Shown piece after piece: positions 6,609-13,789 of a DNA stretch of 21,686 bases; the first letter of the stretch is position 1; each line of letters opens with the position of its first letter. The notes under the pieces were generated by a model. That model saw nothing but the letters and a program-made list of their open reading frames with translations, was not told where the DNA came from and did no database searches. Source of the stretch: CAZOWL01 sp964583605 (lineage in GTDB: Bacteria; Pseudomonadota; Gammaproteobacteria; Chromatiales; Chromatiaceae); NCBI GenBank assembly GCA_964583605.1, contig CAZOWL010000077.1, positions 1-21,686 of the forward strand. The letters are read 5' to 3'. The position numbers and the translations under genes were made by a program.

Positions 6609-8095
6609 ACGAGACGGACACCCGCACCGGCGCGGCGATCGAGTCGGGGGAGATCCTTGTCGACGGGCCGGAACAGACCCCCCTGCGGGCCTTGTCCCGG
6701 CGGCAGCCTGTGATCGTCGCGCCGGCAACGACGGTGCGTGAGACGCTCTATCGGATGGCACAGGATCAAGCCGATGTTGCGGTTGTGCGCGATGACTCGA
6801 GCGATCTGCCGCTCGGGCTGATCAGCTTGCGTGAGATGCTCTATCTCATAGGTGTCGATCATGGTGGGCTCGATGAGCCCGTTGCGGCCTATATGATCGG
6901 TGCGCCGTTGACGATCGTCGCAGATGCCCCAGCCCATCGCGCGAAGGTCCTGATGGCGAAAAAGGGCGTCTCGCACTTGCTGCTCACGGAGTCGGACGGG
7001 CGCCTCTGCGGCCTCGTGGGGCAGGCGGATCTGCTGGGCCTGCGCGCCGGCGGAGCCGAGGCCCTCGTGGCCGCGATCAATGCAGCGCGCGATGTCGGTG
7101 CAATGGTTGAGGCCGCCGACCAGGTGCGACGGCGAGCCGCGGAGCTGTTTCGCTCGGGGATGGGTGTCGAGGCCCTGTGCCAATGGCTCTCTGGGCTGAA
7201 CGACCTCATCGGTATGCGCATCGTCGAGCTCATCGAGAACGACTTCGATCTGCCGGCCGTCCCTTGGTGCTGGATGGTGTTCGGCTCCGAGGGGCGCCTG
7301 GAGCAGACCTTTGCCACCGATCAGGACAACGGCCTGCTCTTCGTTCCATCGAGCCCCGGATCGAGCGCGGAGGAGCGGGAAGCGCTGAGGCAGAAGTTCC
7401 TACCCTTCGCGCAGGCGGTCAATGAGGCCCTGCACCACTGCGGGTTCGAGCGTTGTCGCGGTGGCATCATGGCCGGCAATCCTGCCTGGTGCCTGAGCGA
7501 AGAGGAATGGCAGGAGCGTTTCGCGACCTGGCTGCATGTGCCTGAGCCCGAGGCCCTGTTGCATGGCACGATCTTCTTCGATTTCCGCCCGCTCTACGGC
7601 ACCTGTGAGCCGGTTGATCGGCTGCGCGCCTGGCTGACTCGTGAGGCCCCGGGCCAGACGCGATTCTTTCGCGCCCTGGCCGAGCTCGCCCTCGGCCCGG
7701 CGCCACCGCTCGGGTGGGCCGGGCAGTTCACCTTCGATCGCAATCGGGATTTCCCGCACACGCTCGATCTTAAGGTCCAGGGCGCCCGCTATTTCGCAGA
7801 TGCCGCTCGGCTCTGGGCGCTGCGCCACGGGGTCTGGGCGACCAGCACGGCCGATCGCTTGCGTGCGACTGGCGCCGCGCAGCAGCGCTCGGGTGCTGAC
7901 ATCGCCGCCGAGATCGAGGCCTTTCATCTGATCCAACGCTTTCGGCTGCAACACCAGCTCGAGACCAACAATCCGGATGCCGTCAACCGGGTCGATCCGA
8001 ACGACCTCAACGAGCTGCACCGTCTGATGCTGAAGGAGGCGCTGAAGCAGGCAAAAAAGCTGCATCTGCGCCTGCGGCAGGAGTACGGGCTCTAA
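6605..8095 (+). CDS. CBS-pair / DUF294 putative nucleotidyltransferase
   Basis: A 496-residue cytoplasmic protein. Residues ~33-150 form a CBS pair (PVIVAPATTVRETLYRM and AAYMIGAPLTIVADAPA), a module that binds adenosine nucleotides in other proteins. Residues ~170-310 are the DUF294 nucleotidyltransferase domain with the GlnD-like signature GSEGR (227-231) followed by TDQDNG (238-243, the metal-binding D-x-D pair). The rest is the DUF294 C-terminal helical domain (DLKVQGARYFADAARLWAL, LETNNPDAVNRVDPNDL). Many relatives have an N-terminal cyclic-nucleotide-binding domain; here it is replaced by ~30 non-conserved residues. The start is fixed by the ATGA overlap with the receiver gene and an AGAGG upstream. 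GlnD relatives uridylylate PII proteins; the target here is unknown. In other proteobacteria such genes sit near acetate-uptake and solute-carrier kinase genes, consistent with a role in carbon or energy signalling. Confidence 0.85.
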   Translation: MNETDTRTGAAIESGEILVDGPEQTPLRALSRRQPVIVAPATTVRETLYRMAQDQADVAVVRDDSSDLPLGLISLREMLYLIGVDHGGLDEPVAAYMIGAPLTIVADAPAHRAKVLMAKKGVSHLLLTESDGRLCGLVGQADLLGLRAGGAEALVAAINAARDVGAMVEAADQVRRRAAELFRSGMGVEALCQWLSGLNDLIGMRIVELIENDFDLPAVPWCWMVFGSEGRLEQTFATDQDNGLLFVPSSPGSSAEEREALRQKFLPFAQAVNEALHHCGFERCRGGIMAGNPAWCLSEEEWQERFATWLHVPEPEALLHGTIFFDFRPLYGTCEPVDRLRAWLTREAPGQTRFFRALAELALGPAPPLGWAGQFTFDRNRDFPHTLDLKVQGARYFADAARLWALRHGVWATSTADRLRATGAAQQRSGADIAAEIEAFHLIQRFRLQHQLETNNPDAVNRVDPNDLNELHRLMLKEALKQAKKLHLRLRQEYGL

Positions 8096-8155
8096 CGATG
8101 GTGAAGCGAGCCGAGCCGCCCCTGACCGTGAAATGTCGCTTGGACCCAGATCATT

Positions 8156-8190
8156 CCCTCACCCCAACCCTCTCCCAGCGGGCGAGGGAG
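8156..8190. repeat. CCCTCACCCCAACCCTCTCC-type intergenic hairpin repeat
   Basis: Between the convergent operons lies a pyrimidine-rich stretch followed by its partial complement: CCCTC (8168-8172) pairs with GAGGG (8184-8188) and CCC (8174-8176) with GGG (8180-8182) around an AGC loop. Near-identical CCCTCACCCC-AACCCTCTCCC units are a common dispersed intergenic repeat in proteobacterial genomes. Sitting between two converging transcripts it may act as a shared transcription end, although no T-run follows on either strand. The rest of 8096-8242 shows no gene. Confidence 0.6.
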
Positions 8191-8242
8191 CGAACGTGCT
8201 GCGCCGATTTCATCGTAAGGTGATCTCCGTCAACCCCGCTCA

Positions 8243-8710
8243 TCAGGTCTGAGGTCGTCTCTGCTCCGGGCGTAATCGGGGGGTGAAGTAGACGTCCGCG
8301 TCATCTAAGTCGATGGGCCGCCCAGCACCGTCGACGAGCGGCTGCTCGTAATCCTTCCAGCCGCGCAGGCCCGTCTTGAGCGAGGCCACCTCTTGGTAGC
8401 CGAGCACCAGCAGCGAGTTGGCCGCGAGCACGCTGCGGTGCCCGGAGCGGCAGACCAGGACGAGCTCGCGGTCGCGGGCCCTGACCAGTTCGGGCAGCGT
8501 CTCCTCATAATCCCACTCGCAGGCCGATTCGAGGATGCCGCGCGGCACGTTGAGTGAGCCGGCGATATGCATCGCCTCGTACTCGTAGGGCTCGCGCACG
8601 TCGACCACCAGGAGCTCAGGATTGGCGGCCATCCGGTCGACGAGGTCCCAGGGCATGATCTCGGGCACGTCGACCAGGCAGTCTTGGATCAGCTCGAGGA
8701 AGTTCCTCAT
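8243..8710 (-). CDS. single-domain rhodanese-like sulfurtransferase
   Basis: A 155-residue single rhodanese domain, which carries sulfane sulfur as a persulfide on an active-site Cys. Visible are LLVVDVREPYEYEAMHIAGS (34-52) and the active loop CRSGHRS with Cys87, a six-residue loop typical of thiosulfate or polysulfide sulfurtransferases. About 20 extra N-terminal residues (MRNFLELIQDCLVDV) and a charged C-terminal tail are present. ATG 8710 was chosen because GAAGGAGAA lies 5-7 nt upstream; the longer frame to 8779 is Arg/Pro-rich. It follows the response regulator by 84 nt on the same strand and is probably the last gene of the narX/narL-like operon. Its link with a redox-type sensor pair suggests a role in sulfur transfer or detoxification under the same control; that is inference. 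Confidence 0.88.
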   Translation of the reverse strand: MRNFLELIQDCLVDVPEIMPWDLVDRMAANPELLVVDVREPYEYEAMHIAGSLNVPRGILESACEWDYEETLPELVRARDRELVLVCRSGHRSVLAANSLLVLGYQEVASLKTGLRGWKDYEQPLVDGAGRPIDLDDADVYFTPRLRPEQRRPQT

Positions 8711-8794
8711 CCGTTCTCCTTCGAGGCGGCAGCCGGATGGGTGCGACCGCGCGCTGCCTCTGGCTGGTGCCGCCTCCATTCAATCAGCATTCCG

Positions 8795-9439
8795 CTACTC
8801 GCGCAGGCACAGCTCGTTCTCCACGGCGATCACGGCGGCCTCGACACGCGAGTGCACCTCTAGCTTGCGCAGGATCGCCTTCACATGCAGCTTCACGGTC
8901 CCCTCTGCGATCCCGAGGCTGCGGGCAATGACCTTGTTGCTGTGGCCCCCGGCGAGGTGACAGAGGATCTCCAGCTCGCGGGGGGTAAGCTCCGAGAAGG
9001 CGGTCTTGTGATGCTCCGTCTTGACACTGCCCTGCACGGCCTTGGCCAGGATCCCAGCAAGATCTTTAGCGACGACGGTCTGGCCGGCAACGATATCGCG
9101 CAATGCGGCGATCAGCTCATCCGGTTCCATGTCCTTCAGCAGGTAGCCTTGCGCCCTCTCGCGGAGCGACTCGATGACATCCCGGTCCTCGGCGCTTGTG
9201 GTCAGCATCGCGACCGGCAGCTCCGGCTGGGCCTGCTTGAGGCGGCGCAGCACCTCGAGCCCGCTGACATCTGGCATGCGCAGATCGAGAAGGACAACGT
9301 CGGGATGCGTCGTGGCCGCCAGCTCCAACCCCGCCAGGCAGTCACCGACGGCTCCGACGACGGCGATGCCACGCCGCTCGAGGAGTTCCTGCAGCCCGAT
9401 GCGGAACAGGGCGTGATCGTCGATGAGCAGGACACGCAT
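8795..9439 (-). CDS. NarL/FixJ-family response regulator
   Basis: A 214-residue two-domain regulator of standard NarL size. The receiver has acidic residues LLIDDHA (Asp7, Asp8), phosphoacceptor Asp52 (VVLLDLRMPDVSG), a switch Thr in AMLTTSAED and Lys in YLLKDMEPDEL. The C-terminal LuxR-type HTH reads LTPRELEILCHLAGGHSNKV...GTVKLHVKAILRKLEV, which closely follows the NarL signature including HVKxIxRKL. The start overlaps the kinase stop by 1 nt (TGATG), so the two are translationally coupled and are cognate partners. Targets are unknown; nearest candidates are the downstream rhodanese gene and the operon's own promoter. Confidence 0.93.
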   Translation of the reverse strand: MRVLLIDDHALFRIGLQELLERRGIAVVGAVGDCLAGLELAATTHPDVVLLDLRMPDVSGLEVLRRLKQAQPELPVAMLTTSAEDRDVIESLRERAQGYLLKDMEPDELIAALRDIVAGQTVVAKDLAGILAKAVQGSVKTEHHKTAFSELTPRELEILCHLAGGHSNKVIARSLGIAEGTVKLHVKAILRKLEVHSRVEAAVIAVENELCLRE

Positions 9440-11043
9440 CAGGCGGCGACAGGTACGGGCACTCGGGAGCGCCGATGCCCGGAGAAGAAGAGCTCGACCC
9501 GCGTGCCCTCGCCGGGCTCGCTCTCGATCCTGAGCTCGGCGCCAATCCGCCGTGCCCGCTCGTCCATGATCGACAGTCCGATATGCTCGCCCGGGTGGCT
9601 CGCCAGCTTGGGCGCATGAAAGCCCACGCCGTCATCTTCGACGAGGATGACGAAGGTGCCGCTCGCCTCGCGTGTCAGCAGGACGCGCACCGTGTGGGCC
9701 TGCGCATGCTTGCGGATGTTGGCCAAGGCCTCCTGCACGATGCGTACGATCTGCAGCTCGTCGGCGGCGGCCAGCTCAAAGGGGCGGCAGTTGTTCTGGA
9801 AGAAGACGTGAATGCCGGTCTCTTGGCCGAAGCGCTGCGTCAGCTTGGTGAGGGCCGGCACGAGGCCATGGCGATCGAGTGGCGCGCGGAAGCTGGCGAG
9901 GAGCTCGCGCAGCTCCGTATTGGCCTCATCGAGACCGTTCCTGATGCGGCTGAGATCGCTCCGAGCCTCTGCCGGAGCTGGCATCCCGGCCAGCGAGTCG
10001 TCGAGCAGCCGGCACTGGAAGCGCAGGCTGGCAAGGGTCTGGGCCAACGAGTCATGCAGCTCGTGGGCGAGGGAGTTGCGCTCCTCGACGATCGACAGTC
10101 GGCGTGTCTCGGCATCGGAGCGATACTTGGCCACCGCGACACCCAGGTGTTGGCCAACGGTGGCGAGCAGCTCCTTGATGTCCTCGCGGGCTTTGATGCC
10201 CGGTCTCTCGACGAACAGCGTATAGACGCCGAGCAGCTCGCCATGATAGTCGAGGGGCACGGTGACCACCTCCATCTCCTCGCTCGCGAACATGCGCCGG
10301 CCATAGATCCGCGAGCAGAAGCGCGCGTTGTGATCGCAGACAATATGGCCCGGTGCGAGGGCGGTCCCGCAGAGGCAGAGGTCCACCGGTGCCAGATCCG
10401 GCTCGCGAACCAGGCTGTCGTCAAGCCCAATGGAGCCGGTCAGGCGGCGTGTCCCGTCGGGCATCATCAGCCGCACGGTGGCGGCCCGGCCGTTGACCAT
10501 CTGCTTAAGGACCCTGAGGAAACGCAGCAGCAGTGCCTCGAGATCATCGGCCTGATTGATGCCGGCGGCCACGTCGTAGAGGATCTTTAGCGAAGCCGTC
10601 TTTTGGGCCAGCCGTTGCGTCTGCCGCGCTACGCGGTTGTCCATCTCCTCGTATAGCTCGGTCAGCTCTTGGTTCAGGCTGCTGATGTCGTGCGCCAATT
10701 CATCGAGTATCCCCATGTTGCTCAAGCCGCCACTTGCCCCGGGCTCACCTTGACAGACGCGGGCAACAGAGGCCTGCAGCTTAACGAGCGGCAGCAGAAG
10801 CTGCTGGTGAGCGCGCCAGCCGATCAAGGCGATGCCGAGCAGCGCGAGCGCCAGGAAGAACAGACACGCTTGCGCCGGCCCTGCCTGGATCGGCAATAGC
10901 CAGTGGACCGCGAGGGTGGCCAAGCAGCCGGCCAAGGCGGTGGCGAGCAGCACGAGGGGGCCGAGCAGACCCGCGGCGCCGAGCAGCCGCCAGACGCCGT
11001 CACGGCTGGCTATCGCGGGGTGATAGCGCGGGTTTGGGGGCAT
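9439..11043 (-). CDS. NarX-like sensor histidine kinase without periplasmic sensor domain
   Basis: A 534-residue HisKA_3-type kinase. Two membrane helices (about 20-48 and 58-77) are joined by only ~10 residues, so the periplasmic four-helix nitrate-binding domain of NarX/NarQ is missing. A HAMP-like linker (~78-125) and coiled coil (~120-150) lead into a GAF-like central module (~155-310) with four clustered cysteines, Cys223, Cys225, Cys236 and Cys243 (DLCLCGTAL, VCDHNARFCS). The phosphoacceptor is His330 in LAHELHDSLAQTLASL, followed by the ATPase domain (IVQEALANIRKHAQA, EDDGVGF, GLSIMDERA). NarX and NarQ also have a Cys-bearing central module, so ancestry is clear. With no external sensor, the Cys cluster is the likely input site, perhaps for redox, an Fe-S cluster or NO; this is inference. 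ATG 11043 fits the first membrane helix. Confidence 0.88.
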   Translation of the reverse strand: MPPNPRYHPAIASRDGVWRLLGAAGLLGPLVLLATALAGCLATLAVHWLLPIQAGPAQACLFFLALALLGIALIGWRAHQQLLLPLVKLQASVARVCQGEPGASGGLSNMGILDELAHDISSLNQELTELYEEMDNRVARQTQRLAQKTASLKILYDVAAGINQADDLEALLLRFLRVLKQMVNGRAATVRLMMPDGTRRLTGSIGLDDSLVREPDLAPVDLCLCGTALAPGHIVCDHNARFCSRIYGRRMFASEEMEVVTVPLDYHGELLGVYTLFVERPGIKAREDIKELLATVGQHLGVAVAKYRSDAETRRLSIVEERNSLAHELHDSLAQTLASLRFQCRLLDDSLAGMPAPAEARSDLSRIRNGLDEANTELRELLASFRAPLDRHGLVPALTKLTQRFGQETGIHVFFQNNCRPFELAAADELQIVRIVQEALANIRKHAQAHTVRVLLTREASGTFVILVEDDGVGFHAPKLASHPGEHIGLSIMDERARRIGAELRIESEPGEGTRVELFFSGHRRSRVPVPVAA

Positions 11044-11316
11044 GGGATGAACGTCAGGTGCTGCCCGTCAGGTGGACAGGGCAATCGTCAGATTGAGAGG
11101 ATAAATGTAGCAGATGAGATGGCCATGGCGGCGGCAAAATCGAGATCTGGTATCGGGTGCAGCTTGCTTCATGCCGCTGCAGCCGTGCGCGTCAAAGGAA
11201 TCGGGCCCGGCTCGAGCAGCAGGGCACCAATGCCTTACGACATAGGCGAGGCGGCAGATGCGTTACGCGGAGCACGCGAGCGGTCCGCATGGCGACGATC
11301 CGGGAACGGATCAGAA
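11044..11316. other. intergenic region upstream of the kinase operon
   Basis: 273 bp without a convincing gene. For the leftward kinase operon the best promoter element is an extended -10, TGCTACATT (TACATT at 11104-11109 on the minus strand), with no recognisable -35, which would fit an activated promoter. A short hairpin (GATCCG GGAA CGGATC, 11297-11312) sits 4 nt past the 3' end of tRNA-Leu and may be its processing or termination stem; it lacks a T-run. Confidence 0.4.
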
Positions 11317-11403
11317 TGGTGCCGAGGAGAGGACTTGAACCTCCACGAGCTTTCGCCCACTAGTACCTGAAACTAGCGCGTCTACCATTTCCGCCACCTC
11401 GGC
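11317..11403 (-). tRNA. tRNA-Leu (anticodon CAG)
   Basis: 87 nt including an encoded CCA. The acceptor stem GCCGAGG pairs with CCTCGGC, the discriminator is A, the D-arm reads TGGCGGAAATGGTAGACGC, and the anticodon arm CTAGT-TTCAGGT-ACTAG gives anticodon CAG. A long variable arm (GTGGGCGAAAGCTCGT) typical of class II leucine tRNAs and the T-arm GGTTCAAGTCC are present. It reads codon CUG, the major leucine codon in such a GC-rich genome. Confidence 0.96.
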
Positions 11404-11450
11404 AGGTGACCAGGGCGTGAGGCGAAGGAGACCCCCGCTCGAGCCTGGAA

Positions 11451-11479
11451 ATCGTAGTGAGACAAGAGTGGCGTGTCAA
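11451..11479 (-). promoter_or_regulatory. promoter of tRNA-Leu
   Basis: On the minus strand a perfect -35 TTGACA (11474-11479) and -10 TACGAT (11451-11456) are separated by exactly 17 bp, giving a leader of about 40 nt before the mature 5' end at 11403. Confidence 0.8.
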
Positions 11480-11488
11480 GGCTACACT
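11459..11488 (+). promoter_or_regulatory. candidate promoter of rnr-rlmB, back to back with the tRNA-Leu promoter
   Basis: On the plus strand GAGACA (11459-11464) and TACACT (11483-11488) are 18 bp apart and would start a transcript ~20 nt before the rnr start at 11518. This interlocks with the tRNA-Leu promoter on the other strand, so the two polymerases would compete. The -35 matches only 4 of 6. Confidence 0.35.
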
Positions 11489-11517
11489 AAGCAATTTGAC
11501 GGAGCGCAACAGATAGC

Positions 11518-13770
11518 GTGGCTAAGCGTAATCAGTTAAGGAACCTCAAGGAGCGCGATCCGCACCACCAACGGGAAGCGAAGCGTTACGCGCGGCCGAT
11601 CCCGAGCCGCGAGCTCATCCTCGAGGTGCTCAAAGAGGCTGGCGTCCCATTGGATTTCGTCGCGGTAGCGGAGGTCCTCGGGCTGACCGATGAGCAGGAT
11701 CTCGTGGCCTTGGAGCGACGCCTCGGGGCCATGGTGCGCGATGGCCAACTGGTGCGCAATCGCCTCGAAGCCTACTGCATCGTCAATAAACGGGACCTGA
11801 TCGCAGGGCGGGTGATTGGCCATCCGGACGGTTTCGGCTTCGTGAAGCCGGACGACGGCGGTGACGATCTCTATTTATATCCGAGGGAGATGCGCGCCCT
11901 GTTCCACAATGACCGGGTCGTGGCGCGCGTCACAGGCCGTGACCGCCGTGGGCGGCTGGAGGGGGCGGTTGTCGAGGTGCTGGAGCGCAGCACGCGGCAT
12001 GTCGTCGGGCGGCTGTACGAGGAGAGCGGTGTCGGTTTTGTCAAGCCCGACAACAAGAGGCTGACACACTATGTCGTCATCCCTCGCGACCGGATCGGAG
12101 GTGCGGCAACGGGGCAGATCGTCGTCGCCGAGATCACCGACCAGCCGACCAAGCATACCCAGCCGATTGGCCGGATTCTGGAGGTCTTGGGTGACCATAT
12201 GGCGCCGGGCATGGAGACGGACATCGCCATCCGAACCCATGACCTGCCCGTCACCTGGTCCGCGGAGGTTGAGGCGGAGATCGCGGATCTCGATCAGGAG
12301 GTGCCGGAGGAGGCCACGGTCGACCGCATCGATCTCCGTCGCCTCCCGCTGGTCACGATAGACGGCTCGGATGCCCGGGATTTCGACGATGCGGTCTATT
12401 GCGAGCTCAAGCCCAAGGGCTGGAAGCTCCTGGTCAGCATCGCCGATGTCTCTGCTTACGTGCGACCCGGATCGGCCTTGGATACCGAGGGGCTCGCGCG
12501 CGGCAATTCGGTCTACTTCCCCGATCGCGTCGTCCCGATGCTCCCAGAGGTCCTATCGAACGGACTCTGCTCGCTGAATCCGCATGTGGACCGGCTCTGT
12601 ATGACCTGCGAGCTCTACGTCAGTCGCGACGGTCAGGTCACGCGCTCGCGCTTTTTCCCCGCTGTCATGCGCTCACAGGCCCGTCTGACGTACGACGAGG
12701 TTGCGGCGATCCTGGTCGAGCGCAACGCTCAGCTCTGTGCCAAGTACGAGATGCTTGTCCCGCATCTGCAGGAGCTTCACGCCCTCTACAAGGCGTTGTA
12801 CGGGGCCCGCGTTGAGCGCGGGGCGATCGATTTCGATACCACCGAGACCAAGTTCCAATTCAACGATCAGGGGCGGATCGACGCTGTGGTGCCACTGGTG
12901 CGCAACGACGCCCATCGCCTGATCGAAGAGTGTATGCTTGCCGCCAATGTCGCGGCTGCGCGTCTGTTCGAGCGTAAGCGGATGCCGGCACTGTTCCGCA
13001 TCCACGAGACGCCGAACGAGGAGAAGATCGTTGATCTGAGGGAGTTCCTCGGCCAGCTCGGCCTTCGCCTGCCCGGCCCTAAGAAGCCGACCACGCAGGA
13101 TTATGCGGCGCTCCTCGACGAGGTCCGCGACCGCCCGGACCGGCATTTGATTCAGACCGTCTTGCTGCGGTCCATGCAGCAGGCCATGTACAGCTCCGAT
13201 AATGTTGGGCATTTCGGTCTGGCCTATCCCGCCTACACGCACTTTACTTCGCCGATTCGCCGCTACCCCGACCTTGTTGTCCACCGGATTCTCAAGCACA
13301 TCCTCGCCGGCGGAACGGCGGCGGATCTGGACTATTCCAAGCCCCAGCTGCAGGCCGTCGCCGAGCACTGTTCGGGCACCGAGCGCCGCGCCGACGAGGC
13401 GACGCGCGATGCCGAGGCCTGGCTCAAGTGCGAGTTCATGCAGGACAAGCTCGGCGAGCAATTCGACGGGACCATCACGAGCGTCAACTCCTTCGGCCTC
13501 TTCGTTGAACTCGATGACATCTATGTCGATGGGTTGGTGCACATCACCGCGCTCGATAATGATTACTACCATTTCGATCCGACCGGCCGGCGCCTGACGG
13601 GCGAGCGCACCGGCACCGTGTACCGCCTTGGGGATCGGCTGCGTGTTCAGCTCGCTGCCGTTAACCTTGATGAGCGCAAGATCGATTTCGTGCCGGTCCC
13701 AAAGGGTAGTGCCGCTCGGCGTTCAGGCCCAGCCTCGAAGCGATCGGCGCGGCGGCGGCGCACCTCTTGA
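11518..13770 (+). CDS. rnr: ribonuclease R
   Basis: A 750-residue 3'-to-5' exoribonuclease of the RNB family, which degrades structured RNA and helps quality control of rRNA and tRNA. Order of domains: an N-terminal winged-helix (RNase R-type HTH, ~25-85, SRELILEVLKEAGVPLDF), two cold-shock/OB folds (VIGHPDGFGFVKPDDGG at ~100 and GVGFVKPDNKRLTHYVVIPRD at ~175), the catalytic RNB domain with DGSDARDFDDAV at 282-293 supplying the metal-binding aspartates, the segment YAYTHFTSPIRRYPDLVVHR-like (AYPAYTHFTSPIRRYPDLVV), and a C-terminal S1 domain (~645-725). The basic tail (ARRSGPASKRSARRRRTS) is shorter than in E. coli RNase R. Start taken at GTG 11518 because homologous sequence begins immediately after; GGAG lies 13 nt upstream, which is a poor spacing. 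Forms an operon with rlmB, as in E. coli. Confidence 0.95.
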   Translation: MAKRNQLRNLKERDPHHQREAKRYARPIPSRELILEVLKEAGVPLDFVAVAEVLGLTDEQDLVALERRLGAMVRDGQLVRNRLEAYCIVNKRDLIAGRVIGHPDGFGFVKPDDGGDDLYLYPREMRALFHNDRVVARVTGRDRRGRLEGAVVEVLERSTRHVVGRLYEESGVGFVKPDNKRLTHYVVIPRDRIGGAATGQIVVAEITDQPTKHTQPIGRILEVLGDHMAPGMETDIAIRTHDLPVTWSAEVEAEIADLDQEVPEEATVDRIDLRRLPLVTIDGSDARDFDDAVYCELKPKGWKLLVSIADVSAYVRPGSALDTEGLARGNSVYFPDRVVPMLPEVLSNGLCSLNPHVDRLCMTCELYVSRDGQVTRSRFFPAVMRSQARLTYDEVAAILVERNAQLCAKYEMLVPHLQELHALYKALYGARVERGAIDFDTTETKFQFNDQGRIDAVVPLVRNDAHRLIEECMLAANVAAARLFERKRMPALFRIHETPNEEKIVDLREFLGQLGLRLPGPKKPTTQDYAALLDEVRDRPDRHLIQTVLLRSMQQAMYSSDNVGHFGLAYPAYTHFTSPIRRYPDLVVHRILKHILAGGTAADLDYSKPQLQAVAEHCSGTERRADEATRDAEAWLKCEFMQDKLGEQFDGTITSVNSFGLFVELDDIYVDGLVHITALDNDYYHFDPTGRRLTGERTGTVYRLGDRLRVQLAAVNLDERKIDFVPVPKGSAARRSGPASKRSARRRRTS

Positions 13771-13789
13771 GCGGGCTTCTTCATCGGCC

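Noticed and set aside
9475..10590. Plus-strand open frame of 371 codons
   Set aside because: Antisense to the NarX-like kinase; composition is that of a shadow frame.
10903..11370. Plus-strand frame ending in GEDLNLHELSPTST
   Set aside because: This C-terminus is the well-known false protein produced by reading across a leucine tRNA on the opposite strand; the rest is antisense to the kinase start.
12673..13572. Minus-strand open frame of 299 codons
   Set aside because: Antisense to the catalytic part of RNase R, which is unambiguous.
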